Assembly: GCA_038503035.1 (NCBI GenBank)
Contig: JAVSML010018953.1
Coordinates: forward strand, 51,920-115,919
From: Crocodylus rhombifer
Taxonomy: Eukaryota; Chordata; Crocodylia; Crocodylidae
Length of the DNA stretch: 64,000 bases
Reading direction: 5' to 3'
Shown: piece by piece, positions 47,880 through 59,165 of the stretch
Numbering within the stretch: position 1 is the first letter of the stretch
How the letters are laid out: the number at the start of each line of letters is the position of its first letter
Notes under the pieces: model-generated
What the model saw: only the letters and a program-made list of their open reading frames with translations
The model's database searches: none
What the model was told of the DNA's origin: nothing
Made by a program: the position numbers and the translations under genes

Positions 47880-49699
47880 ATCTTAGAGCAAATATAATTA
47901 TATCTCAAAACTATTTTACCCAAGTCTTTTTTATTTTAATTTTTGGAGAGCGCAAACCTGAAATCAGCATTAAGTGCCCCTTTAAAGACAGAAGAACTGT
48001 AAAAAAAAAATCGTGGTTTAAATGAACATTTTTTTAAAAATGAGGAAAACAGAGCCCAGATTCACTGAAATTAAACTGAAAGTGTATGCTACTGAACACA
48101 ACTTCAATTTCAAATTAATATTTTTAATTTATGAATGTTATGTGAATGTCTAGATTCACTTATTTATTGCACATAAGGAAATTAATGTGTGGGAATTTGG
48201 AAAAAATATTTATCTGTATATGATAATTTTACCAAATTAAAAGAAAACTGCTATGCTATATTCCTGTATTGGTTGTGCCCAAAATTGTATGGCTTACTGT
48301 ACCTTTGTATAACCTTGTATCAGACTTATTAAATAAAGACTGAGGCCCACCATTCTGGATCATGACTTCAATGACAATTTTATTTTGAGTAAGGAAGATG
48401 GGTCCTGTCTCTCGTCTATAGAAATATTATACTTTAAAATCAGAGATTGGCCTGCATCATTACAATTCCTGGTGTGAACTGGTTGAGTCTCTACCAAATC
48501 TATAGCAAAATACACAAAACCTGAATCGGATATTGAATTAGCAAAAAATTGTGTTGGTTTAATGAATCATTTTAGAAATAAGTTGTTTCTGTCAGTTAAC
48601 TTGTGCCTTTGCTTAATACAATAATGGCACATATAAAATTAAACAACAGCTTTCTCTGTGATCCCGACCTACCTGGTATTTGGCACTACTGATAATTCAG
48701 AACCTTTGAAGAGCATAAATCACTGACTAAGGTTTCTCCTGGAATATGAGAAATGATCAGGAATTTGGGTTTTCTGTTTCTCATGGGAAAATGAAGAAAA
48801 ATGCAGATTTCCCTTTCTACTTGAGGAACATATGGATTACACATTTTAACAGAAAAACAAGTGGATTTTGCTCTTTTGCAAGAAACTCTGTAGGATGGCA
48901 CAGTTCTAGTCTTCAAGGCGAAAGGGTGGTCAGGCAGTGAGCTCCAAGTGCATGTATATGCACATGGCCACCGGGCAGCCTGGAGAACAGCTCTTGCAGG
49001 CAAATGTGGTGGGAGACGGGGGAGGCGGGCAGAATTAAGGCACCCAGAGGGAGGGAGGGAGGGAGGGAGTTGGGCAGGGCTGAGGCTGGGAGGCTTGGGG
49101 CCCAGACTCAGAACGTGTGGCTGCTGGGCACCAGCAGGGAGCAGGACAGAGCTGCAGGCAGCTCATTTGAGAGGTGGGGAAGTGGGGCCAGCTTCCTGCT
49201 GCTGCGTGCACACCTGGGGGGCAGGGTGGAACCTGTGACCCACCCCGGATCTGTGCACAGGGTGGGTGCAGGCTGCCCACTGTGGGCTCAGGCTCCCAGC
49301 CCCACTGCCTTCCTTGGGGCCTCTGCAGAACATCAGGTGGGATCCAGCATGGCAGGCCAGAAAAGGGCCAGGTGGGGAAGCTCCCTGAGGCTGTGAACTC
49401 CATGCTGTCCTAGCAAGGCACCCCCCTGCCTGCCCGGCAGCAGTATGGGGTTGTTTCCCTTGTGACTGCTAGGGGGTCTGTTGCCATGGGGTGTATTGCC
49501 AAGACAGGGGATGTGTAGCCAGGGCAGCATGGGGCTTGCACTGGTGGCAAGGAGCTTCTCCACCTTGCCCTACTTTGGTCTGCTATCCCAGAGCAGGGAG
49601 CGTGTTGCCAGGGCAGCACAGGGCTCCCAATAGTGGCAATGCTTTGCTCTCCTATGCCAGTTCCTGGTGCACTTATGCTCAGTACACCAGGGGCTGACT
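47880..49699. other. Unique DNA, AT-rich then GC-rich, no gene seen
   Basis: 47.9-48.9 kb is AT-rich. 48.95-49.7 kb is GC-rich with a GGGA tandem run at about 49049-49068. ORFs of up to 130 codons here have no recognisable domain and overlap on both strands. An isolated AATAAA at about 48335 is not supported by other gene signals. Confidence 0.45.
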
Positions 49700-50120
49700 T
49701 TTGCCTGGGCATGCCCCTGCCACTAGAGTCATAGAAGATCTGCCCCTATAAAAGCGGGCAATGAAGACAGACCTAGTGGGACGCCCTCTCCATCTGGACC
49801 AGCACTTTGCCACACCACCTATCCACCCAGAGGCCCAGCCGACACCCCCCTCTAGACAACTCCTCACTGGAGAAGACCCTGACTGGCCATGAGGATCAAC
49901 TCGCAGCCCAGGATAGGTAGCTATCACCCACCTTCCTTCCCCAAGCAAAGGACCTGGACTCTGTCCCTACCCACTTTGATTTCAATCCCTCCACCAAGCC
50001 TTTTTCTCTCCTGCTATCAGGAGATACGCGTGTGTATGTAGGAACTAATAACTTTGTGGGGCTGTGTAGTGTGTTGTCTGTTTAATAAACCTGTTATTTT
50101 GAAACCCCAATTTGTGTTTT
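49700..50120 (+). promoter_or_regulatory. LTR-like module: TATA box and poly(A) signal
   Basis: A TATA box in good context (CCCCTATAAAAGCGGGC, core 49747-49754) is followed about 340 bp later by AATAAA (50084-50089) and a GT-rich downstream stretch (TTGTGTTTTGTC at about 50110). That order matches the U3-R-U5 layout of a retroviral LTR. The TG...CA borders and target duplication were not found, so a cellular or other promoter cannot be excluded. Confidence 0.45.
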
Positions 50121-50249
50121 GTCTTACTAACCTTCCAGCCCTACTCCAATCTCTGCTTTCTGCCCCTTTGATCTTCCTCCCATGTCTGTCTGTCATCTCA
50201 GCTCTTTCTCTGTGCCTCCCGGCTATCCGCTCACCAAACCCTGGACTTG

Positions 50250-50400
50250 CCTCCCAAGTAACCCTGGGGCACAGTGACCTTAAGTAAACCCAGGGGCCAC
50301 TTTAACTTTAAATATTCTCAAGTGACCCCAAGTAACCCCAGAGTACACTGACCTCAAGTAACCCCAGTGGTCACCTGATCTCGAGTAACCCCAGCTTCTC
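50250..50400 (+). repeat. Degenerate short tandem repeat
   Basis: The words CAAGTAACCCCAG and GTGACCTTAAGTAA recur several times, giving units of about 25-40 bp. Confidence 0.6.
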
Positions 50401-50599
50401 TTCTGGTTTTAATCCCAGCCCCAGCAACTTTCACTCTCTTATTTTTCCCTCTCTCATCTTAAACACCATCCATCTCCCTCCTTCCATTGCTTACGGAAAT
50501 CTTTGAGCCTTGACTCCCCCTCCCATAGTCACCAACCACCCTAGGTATCCTAAATACCCCAAGCACACACATACCACACCACCCAATTTAGGAACTCAC

Positions 50600-50705
50600 C
50601 TGTGTGCATGCACCTAATGTGTGTGTGCATGTACTCAATGTGTGCATGCATATGCTCCATGTGTGTGCATGTGCCTAATTGATTTGTGTGTGTGTGTGCG
50701 CGCAA
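50600..50705 (+). repeat. TGTGTGCATG degenerate repeat
   Basis: Reiterated TGTGTGCATGCAC / CTAATGTG / CTCAATGTG units end in a TGTGTGTGTGTGCGCGC run. Confidence 0.75.
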
Positions 50706-52243
50706 TTGTGTCACACCCTCCAGTCAGTGCAATTTTGAGATCCTGAGAGTTGGCCTGGCCCCGCAGGACTACAGCAGCAATAGAGTTCCAAATGGGTAGG
50801 GATTTACCTGCTTGAGAGATCACTTCTCTTTATGCCATGTCACAAGAACTAAGAACTGAATCTCCCTCATTTTAAAAAGAACATAACTTCTCACAGAATG
50901 GTCTTCAGGAGGTTTTGGAACGGACCCTTGGCTTTAGAACTGACTCTTTTTAGTCTTTTGGAATGCTGCAAAGTCTATACTTTTCACTAAATCATGCCAG
51001 GTGGATGCTACAAGCCGTATACAGGCATTACTTTTGTATCAAGAGAGTTGATATTCTTCTGCTAGAAATCATAAGCAAACAAGTATTAACCCATTTTTTC
51101 CTGGGGGAAAACAAGCTCTTCTTGGGGTAATATTTTCCAAGCATTAACCTGGAATATCTCCTTTGTGAGACAACACTTGAGCACTCTCTACCAGGTCTGA
51201 TTAAGGAAGGGAATGAAACAGTATGGAAATGCTCCTTGCACTCTCAGATCAGGGGCTGTCTGGTTAAGGGAAAGATCTTTACCTGCTCCATCAACTGGGA
51301 TTTCTGGTCTGAGGAGCAGGTTGGGGAATGGGAAGGCAAGTAAAGGAGCAGCTGCTCCTTTCTGTCCATTCTGCATACTGTGGTCCCTGTTCTGTAGTTT
51401 TAAGTTGTGCCCAGGACTAGAAGCCTCCAAGCTCCCCTTAAGCTCCCGCCCTTACCTCCAAGATGTTGCATACAGCCTTGAAGCTAGGCAATTTTTTTGC
51501 CTGGCCTGCCAGCAGTTAACTGCTCTGCTTAAATAGGCAACCACAGTTCTAAAATGTCTGCCGTAATCAAGCACCTCTTGCTGTTTGGCTCAACCCTTAA
51601 AGTGGCAGGTACCAACAGTGCCCTGCCACGGTGTCTTTTTTACCCAGTGGGAAAGAGCCCCCCTAGCAAGCAAGCCCTCCAGTCTTTAGATTCAAGTACA
51701 AGTACCGCAGGGTCTGGCCAGGGCTCAAGAAGGGGTAGATTAGATACTAGACAACCTCTGGAAATCCCTGCAAGACCTTCTTCCCTCATTCACCCCTAAC
51801 TCCCCACCTTCACCTCAGGCCCAGGGCTGGTGTCTGGCTGCGTCCCCACTCTCAGTGCTTGACTCCTCAGTGCCAGCTGGGGTTGGGTCTGGCCCCACTC
51901 CCTCTTCTCCCTCCTACCTTGAAAAGTCTGGCAAGGGCTGCTTCTCTCCTTCCCCTCCAGGCATACACCAGCTGGGATCCCTGTAGGCCAGGGTGGGTTT
52001 CTAAAGCCTTCTCCAATTATACTCAGGCCTGCTGCCTGGCCATACCCCCTACCCCCCCAGCTCAACTTCCCTTGGGCCACTGAGGAAGGGAAGGGAGGGC
52101 TCTCTCTATTGCCCCTGGCTTCTGGCCTGAGCCACTGCAGACTGCATTTTCAGAATCAAAACTTAATGTCTATTCACTTGCTTGCTGGTTCAATCTTCAC
52201 AGGTTAGAGTAACCTGGAAAGATTGAACCAGTTCAGGCTCATT
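50706..52243. other. Unclassified stretch, no gene seen
   Basis: Moderate GC. Overlapping short ORFs on both strands have no recognised domain. No repeat boundary found. Confidence 0.4.
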
Positions 52244-52350
52244 ATATACCGAATGGTGTTTCATGTTAATCATGGACAAATGTGGATCTTGGGTTACTTT
52301 TTCATCCAAAAATTGGGGATTTTTTTAATCAGAGAAAACCAGGATCCCTG
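52244..52350. mobile_element. Family A MITE, single right arm (copy 8)
   Basis: Only the right half of the palindrome remains: GGTGTTTCATGTTAATCATG through AATTGGGGATTTTTTTAATC to AAACCAGGATCCCTG. The left arm is absent, so the copy is truncated. Confidence 0.85.
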
Positions 52351-52826
52351 GTAGTAACTGTGGTGCATTAATGAACATGTATAAATGCCCAAAAGCTATG
52401 TATTTGGGGCTATCTGTGCCTTTCCCAGTTAACTGATAAATACATAAATAAATGAAAACAAAGCAAACAAAAAGATGAACCAAACCACATCTCCTAACAT
52501 TTTTACAGCTTCTTTTAACTCGCTTCATACAGAACAAAAGCAATACAAAACTAAACAGAGAAATCAAGTCAAATATAAAAATCATAACATATTCTCCCAA
52601 GGACATTTTCTCAGGTCATGACAGGAAACATAATATATAAATGAGCTAGAAATGTATTATTCTTTCAGTACTTTTGACTAATTTCCATTGATGCTAGTGG
52701 GAATTATGGCAATGAAACAAAGGGAAAAATTACTTAAGACTTCTGTTTTGGTTGTATTGTATTTATTAAGTAAAAATTGACATAATTCCAGTAATCCCTA
52801 CTATTCAGAATAAATATAAAGATATT

Positions 52827-53029
52827 GGGCACATCTACTGGGCAAAAACTGAGCTAATGTGCTAATGGGCAGTAGAATTAGTGTACTGTGCATGAAGCAT
52901 CACACAAAAAAATCATTTACCTCTGCTACTGTGCATTAGTGAAGCGACTGTACCTATATCTACTACCTCACACTAGAGGTATTAAACTTAATATGCAGTA
53001 GCAAAGTCACAGTAATGAACATGTAGCCC
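52827..53029. mobile_element. Family B MITE copy
   Basis: The left end is GGGCACATCTACTGGGCAAA and the right end in reverse is GGGCTACATGTTCATTACTG. Between them are TGCTACTGTGCATTAG-type words typical of the family. About 203 bp, non-coding. Confidence 0.65.
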
Positions 53030-54326
53030 ACCCACTGTTAAATAAACACAAGCTTAATACTTAAAACAAACTTAATTCAAGAAAAAATATTAGTGAATAA
53101 TATAAATACTAATAATGAAAAAAGACAACAGATGTTCCTAAAACTAAGGTATGCTCCCCAAGTCAGATATGAAATTTCTGAAACAGAAAACTACCAGATA
53201 AATTACCCTTTTTTTATAACCTTATTAAAATCAACCCTTTGGAAAGATGAAATAGGTAATAACGAGAAGAAAGCTCCCATAAGTACCAGAGTAAACAAGA
53301 AAATGAAAACTCTATGTGGAACATTAGAAAGACAATCCATTTCAGTGTCAGGAAAATCCAAAACCATGTTGAAGACATGTTGCTTTCTGCAAATGGACCC
53401 CCTAAACCTATAGCCCCTCTCCTAGATTATATTGTGGACCAAAAATTATGTGTCTATAATGTAAAAACAGACTTGGCACTTTCAGAGCAAATAGAGGAGA
53501 TTCAGAACCTTTTCATAATTTTGATCAGTCAAGCCAGTTTAGGAGCAGAAAATGTCTTGTGGAAAAGGTCTCTCTGAAATGTCATCATTGCTGTTAACTT
53601 GATAAAGCAGAAGCTTCTAATTGGTGGATTGTGGTAGCATATGAGTAAAATATCTCTATCTTATACCATGATGACAATGCAGTTTTCTTGATTATCACTT
53701 GACAAGTGACAGAACAAATGTAGAAAATAGTTAACTGTGAAAAGCTGTACTCTATTGTCATTTTGACACTGTAAGCACTGTTGATAACTAACACAATCTT
53801 TCAACTACTGTCAACCAGAGCTGACAGAAATCACTAGGGGCTTTAAAAAAAAAGACAGAAGACAGAAGAGTCTACAAAATTCCTGATTTTTAGAACAACA
53901 TGTATCAGAACAGTTTTAGCTTAAACAATAGTTATAACAGTCCATTCATTTAAGACTTAGACACCAATAAATGTTTACAAGAATTAAAAGACTAGTTCCA
54001 GGGGTAAATCTGTTCCATCAGTCACCTTCTGGATACTCCACAGTTTCTAAGAACACAGCTGATTCAGAATCATTTTATTATAAAACTGCCATTTCCATTT
54101 GGATTATCAAAGAGTCCACCATTTTAGGAAGAAAAAACTATGGCTTAAGATTTGTTTTATACCATTACTTTACTCCAATACCTATGCTACTATTCATGTT
54201 AGGAAACACTTTCAAATACAGTAGTGCCTTTAGTTATGGGCCAGCAGAGGGGCTTAAAAGAATTCAAATCCCCTCTTAAAATCCTGTGAGGATTATCTAT
54301 GTATTACAGCAGGTAAATAAATGTGT
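53030..54326. other. Unique AT-rich stretch, no gene seen
   Basis: Several 60-110-codon ORFs are present but none shows a recognisable domain. Confidence 0.45.
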
Positions 54327-54619
54327 GGAGCCTTTATTAGCTTCTTTCTACAATAAACCAACAAGCAAAGTTATGCTCCCTGTGGTTGTGTACTTTACTA
54401 GGAGCATGTTGTTAAAACATATTTTCCTAATTTTGCAAGAAATCTCACTCATGTCAATGGTGTTACTTAGACTAAGGTTTACTCAAAGCTTACGTGATTG
54501 GGACAGAATTTGTATTTTGGGTGTTTAATCATGCTTATATATATATGTGTGTGTGTATAAAAGCATGCATATATATATATGTTTACACACACCACACACG
54601 TATGATATATATATATTTT

Positions 54620-54654
<35 letters not shown>

Positions 54655-54802
54655 GCGTGATTGTAACACCATTGACATGAGTGAGATTACTTGCAAAATA
54701 AGGAAAATATGTTTGGACAATATGCTCCTAGTAAAGTATACAACCGCAGGGAGCATAGCTTTGCTTGATGATTTATTGTAGAAAGAAGCTAATAAAGGCT
54801 CC
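54327..54802. repeat. Foldback element with 140-bp arms
   Basis: The arm 54327-54466 (GGAGCCTTTATTAGCTTCTT ... GTCAATGGTGTTAC) is repeated in inverted orientation at 54663-54802. By hand count about 130 of 140 positions match. The 196-bp spacer is mostly TA, TG and CA microsatellite. ORFs on the arms are mirror images of each other and not genes. It may be a snap-back MITE, but no target duplication was found. Confidence 0.88.
54535..54655. repeat. TA/TG/CA microsatellite at the foldback apex
   Basis: Includes TATATATATGTGTGTGTG near 54540 and an uninterrupted CA run of about 28 bp at 54625-54652. Confidence 0.92.
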
Positions 54803-55796
54803 CTATATATATATATATAAAACAATGTTAGATTATGCTTAAGGTTTCAGAGCATCAGTAATAAGTGTGCTGTCTACTGAACCAGAAGTAGAGGCAGAGG
54901 CAGGTCATGTGGCCAGTGACAAAAATAGTAGATGAAATGACCCAAAAATAAAGAAGTATTTTACAAGATTCTTATAGAGTTTTCACCCATGATCATTCAT
55001 TCTACATTCTCCCCTGCATAGACACAGAAAAGAAGGAGTGATCTGACCTACTTATACCAAGTATAATTGCTCTTCAGAGACAGGAAATAGGCAAACAAAC
55101 ACAATGTATAACAGAGGGACTCCAAAAAAAATAATGAGCCTTTCTTAGGTACAATGTGCAACAAGAAGCTTCACTCAAAATTAGACGGTGATTTTCAAAA
55201 GAAAAAAAATCAAACTGCAGAAAGTCAATACTCCTTTGAAAGTTAGAGACATTCAAAACATTTATTGGTTAAGTCTGAGAGGAGACAAACAAAGTGGATT
55301 CAATATGAGGGTGCACAGAAACAATCACAAAGCATACAGAAGAACCAGTCTAAGTTACATGGTTTACTCTGAGAGACTTAAGTTTAGATTGGGAGAGCCT
55401 TTCACTCATGGGGGGGAAGAGCTGCACTGGTAGAGGCCTGCAGACAAGGGACACCTGTGCAAGCATCTCAGCATGCCTTGCAGCCTCCCCAAGCTTCTGG
55501 AGATTGCTGAGCACAGTCAAACCCTAAGGCTACACCTGATTGGCTGGCCACCATGGCAAACTACACTCCCAACCCTCTCCCTAGGGGGTTCCCTCTCACA
55601 GTGGTCCCTCCCTCATGTCCAGAAGCTTCCAGAAGAGATCCAGAGCAATCAACTTTTCTGGTTAATTGTACATACATCAGTTTATGCCCACACCCCATCA
55701 TAGTGCCCCAACACATGGTGCCCCAACACATGCCCCTGGACACAGGAATTGCAGTAGGTCCTGCTTGATTCACTGAATGACTTTTGCCAGAAGCTG
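54803..55796. other. Unclassified stretch
   Basis: No gene recognised. Near 55700 there is a short direct repeat GTGCCCCAACACATG twice. The left terminus of the Harbinger element may lie here but was not found. Confidence 0.4.
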
Positions 55797-56248
55797 TGAG
55801 TTGTTACATATGCTTGTCTGGAGATGGCCCAGTAGGTGGTTGTGATAGCATGCATCTTCATTCAAATGATCCAGCAGATGGATGTCCCAAGCATCCTGGA
55901 TTCGGCCAATGACTTCAATGTGAGCAATGAGGATGAGGCCATCCAGGGTACAATAGCTTCAGGGGTTATCTGGCACATCTTCCAGACCATTGAACTGTGG
56001 TTCTAGGCCCATGCTAACAGGGGCAATAGGTGGGAGTGGATCCTGAGCACTGGGGACAGTGAGCAATGGCTCCAAAACTTCCAGATGTGCTGAGACACCT
56101 TTGTGGACATTGTTACTTAACTGTCTGCACCCCCCCCCCTTGTTGAGCATCAAGGCATCATCATCATCCAACCCCTCACTCCAGAGAAGTGAGTGGCCAT
56201 CACCATCTGGAAGCTGGCCACCCCTGACAGTCTCTGTTCTGTCACCAA
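55797..56248 (+). pseudogene. PIF/Harbinger transposase, N-terminal part
   Basis: Translation with frame changes gives the N-terminal region of a Harbinger nuclease: WLQNFQMC*DTFVDI, then EHQGIIIIQPLTPEK-like, then VAITIWKLATPDSLCSVTN. The last is the conserved block just before the GVGKSTV helix. It stops at 56248, where the family A MITE begins, and the protein resumes at 60906. Stops and frameshifts make it non-functional. Confidence 0.72.
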
Positions 56249-56463
56249 CAAGAATCCTGGTTTTCTCTGATTTAAAAAAAATCCCCAGTTCTCAATAAAA
56301 GTAACCCAGAATCCATATTTTTCTGTGATTAAAATGAAACAACACTATATAGCTACATAATAGTGGTGTTTCATTTTAATCATGGGAAAATGTGGCTTTT
56401 GGGATACTTTTTTAAATCCATAATTGGGCATTTTTTTTTAATGAAAAAAAACCAGGATCCCTG
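56249..56463. mobile_element. Family A palindromic MITE, copy 9
   Basis: The termini are CAAGAATCCTGGTTTTCTCT and AAACCAGGATCCCTG, with typical arms. The 8-mer before it is GTCACCAA (56241-56248). The 8-mer directly after it (GTTACTAC) matches only 5 of 8, but GTCACCAA recurs exactly at 60906-60913, where the Harbinger frame resumes. Confidence 0.85.
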
Positions 56464-56469
56464 GTTACT

Positions 56470-59015
56470 ACACATAGTGGGCGTCTACTACAGACTGTCT
56501 CACCAGGAGAATGAGCTGGACTTGGAATTTTCAGGCCAGCTCACAGAGGCTGTAAAGTCAAGGGATGTGGTTTTCATGGGTGACCTAAACTACCCAGACA
56601 TCTGCTGGGAGGAGCAGCCAGCCAGGTCCAACTGCTCACACAGGTTCCTAGCTAGGATACAGGACCTCCACCTAACCCATGAGGTACATAGCCCCATCAG
56701 GGGAAATGCCTTGCTGGACTTGGTCCTTGCCACAGGTGAAGACCTGGTGAGGGGTCTGCGGGTACTCAACCACCTGGATGACAGTGATCATCACCTCCTG
56801 GAATTTACCATCTAGCGCAAAGTGGTCAAAGCAAGTAGTATGGCAAAAGTCCTCAGTTTCAGGAAGGCCAGCTTCAATGAGCTAGGGAGATTAGTAGAAG
56901 AGGCATTGGGGTCTCATAGCTTCAATGAGATGGGAGTCCAAGACAGGTGGCTGTTCCTCAAGGAGGCAATTGTCCAAGCTCAAAGGGAGTCAGTCCCAAT
57001 GCACACCAAGGGGGACAGGAGTGCTAAAAAGACCCTATGGCTTGGTAAAGACATCCAGGAATGCCTGAGGGCAAAAAAGGAGGTATATAAACAGTGGAAA
57101 CAAAGGGCTATTACCAAGGAGGATTAGACCTCCATTGCTCATGACTGAAAGGAGGCTGTTAGGAAGGCCAAGGCAGAGATGGAGCTAGGGCTAGTGACCA
57201 GAATTAGGGATAACAAATCCTTTTTCAAATACAGAGGGAGTAAGAAGAAGGCACTGGGTAATGTGGAGTACTTACAGGACATGCTTGGCAATCTGGTGAT
57301 TGCAGCAAACAAAAAAGCTGACCTCTTTAAGACATTCTTTGCCTCCATATTTCTGAACAGGGACTGGGACATTTTCCCCACTAGGATTACAGATGGACCC
57401 AGGGGAGGCACCACCATGCCCAGGGTCAGGGATGACCTAGTTAGGGAACTTTTGGAGGGGCTGGATGTGTTTAAATCAGTTGGTCTAGATGCTCTTCACC
57501 CGAAGGTGTTGAGGGAATTGGTGGGGGTCATAGCGGGGCCCCTGGCATGGCTTTATGAGAACTCATGGGACTCTGGCCAAGTACCAGAGGATTGGAAAAG
57601 GGTTGGTGTGGTTCCAATTTACAAGAAGGGGAGAAAGGAGGACCCAGGTAACTATAAGCCAGTCGGTCTCACCTCGGTCCTTGGGAAGACATTTGAGAAA
57701 ATTATCAAGGAGCACATCTGCAAGGGCCTAGCAGGGGAAGTAATGCTCAGGAGCAACCAACATAGGTTCATTGAGGGCAAATCCTGCCTGGATAACCTGG
57801 TTTCCTTTTATGATCATGTCACAAAGTCCCTGGACGAGGGTGTCAAGGTGCATGTCATCTTCCTAGACTTTAAGAAGGCCTTTGACACTGTTTCCCACCA
57901 CATTATTTTAAAAAATCTAGGTGACATTGGCATTGATGCCTACGCAGTCAGATGGGTGGCAAACTGCCTAGATGGCTGCACCCAGGGAGTAGTGGTGGAT
58001 GGGTTGTTTTTAACTTGGAGGAATGTAGGCAGTGGAGTCCCCCAGGGCTTGGTCCTGGACCTGTACTGCTCAACATCTTTATCAGTGATCTGGATGTGGG
58101 TGTGGAAAACATGCTGTCCAAATTAACTAATGACACCAAGATGTGGGGTGAGGTGGGCATGCTGGAGGAGAGGGACAGAATCCAGTTAGATCTAAACAGT
58201 TTACAGAGGTGGGTGGATGAGAATAGAATAGAATTCAATGCAGACAAGTGCAGGGTGATGCATCTAGGGAGAAGGAACCAGCAACACCCCTATAGGCTGG
58301 GGAACTCCCTTCTAGTCACCACAGTGGCAGAAAGGGATCTTGGAGTCATTGTTGCCTCCAGGATGAACATGAGCCGCCAATGCGAGGAAGCAGTCAGTAA
58401 GGCTAACCGCACCTTGTTGTGCATCTACAAATACATCACAAGCAGGTCCAGGGAGGCGATCCTTCTCCTCTATGTGGCATTGGTCAGGCCGCAGTTGGAG
58501 TATGGTGTCCAGTTCTGGGTGCCACACTTCAAAAGGGATGTGGATAGCATTGAGAGGGTCCAAAGGAGGGCCACTTACATGGTCAGGGGGCAGCAGGCCA
58601 AGCCCTAAGAAGGGAGGCTGAAGGGCCTGAATCTATTCAGCCTCCACAAGAGGAGGCTGAGAGGGGATCTGGTGGCCATTTACAAACTCATCAGGGAGAC
58701 CAGTGGGAATTGGGGGAGGCTCTGTTCCCCCAGGCACCACCTGGGGTTACTAGGAATAATGGCCACAAATTGTTAGAAAGAAGGTTCAGGCTGAACATCA
58801 GGAGACATTACTTTATGGTTAGGGCTGCCAGGCTGTGGAATGGACTCCCAAGTGAGGTGGTACTCTCTCCTGCCTTGGGGGTCTTCAAGAGGAGGCTGGG
58901 CAGATATTTGGCTGGGGTGATATGACACTGGCACTCGTTCCTGCCCAAGGCAGAGGGTCAGACCTGATGATCTGTTTAGGTCCCTTCTGACCCTAAGCAC
59001 TATGAAACTATGAAA
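56470..59015 (+). mobile_element. CR1 LINE, 2.5 kb, 5' truncated
   Basis: It starts within the endonuclease domain a few bases after the family A MITE and ends with the CR1 3' tail CACTATGAAACTATGAAAC, preceded by TCAGACCTGATGATCTGTTT. It encodes most of ORF2. The abrupt 5' start is typical of truncated CR1 insertion. It lies inside the interrupted Harbinger and abuts half of a family B element on its 3' side. Confidence 0.92.
56475..58925 (+). pseudogene. CR1 ORF2, partial endonuclease + RT, broken
   Basis: The frame 56363-56815 enters CR1 at about 56475 (VGVYYRLSHQENELDLEFSG) and holds VVFMGDLNYPDICWEEQ and LLDLVLATGEDLVRGL. The frame 57179-58126 covers the RT: HPKVLRELVGVIAGPLAWLY, GRKEDPGNYKPVGLTSVLGK, VIFLDFKKAFDTVSHHIIL, and GSGVPQGLVLD before a frameshift. 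In the continuing frame 57952-58608 the active site is LTND where FADD is expected, so the RT is inactive. The C-terminus (RRHYFMVRAARLWNGLPSEV) is at 58710-58925. At least four breaks are present. Confidence 0.87.
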
Positions 59016-59017
59016 CA

Positions 59018-59165
59018 TTAAGTTCAATGCTTATATAATCAAGTACTAAATTAATGCGCAGTAACCAGCCTTACTGCATGTTAGTGCTGGTGAATGTCTT
59101 TTAAGTGATGCTACTGTGCAGTCGCCTAATACTACTGCACAGTAGCATATTAGCACATTTAGTGT
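59018..59165 (-). mobile_element. Family B MITE, part 1 (split by solo LTR)
   Basis: In reverse orientation it matches the middle of the 3707-3966 copy (GATGCTACTGTGCAGTCGCC, TACTGCACAGTAGCA, and a TACTAAATTAATGCGCAGTA stretch). The half that would lie left of 59018 is missing and the CR1 3' end sits there instead. It continues at 60595. Confidence 0.7.

Noticed and set aside
48740..48870. GATCAGGAATTTGGGTTTTC stretch resembling the family A left end
   Set aside because: The inner arm sequence does not follow the family, there is no matching right end nearby, and no flanking duplication was found.
54286..54825. ORFs of 68-95 codons on both strands
   Set aside because: They translate the two arms of the foldback, so they are mirror images and not independent genes.
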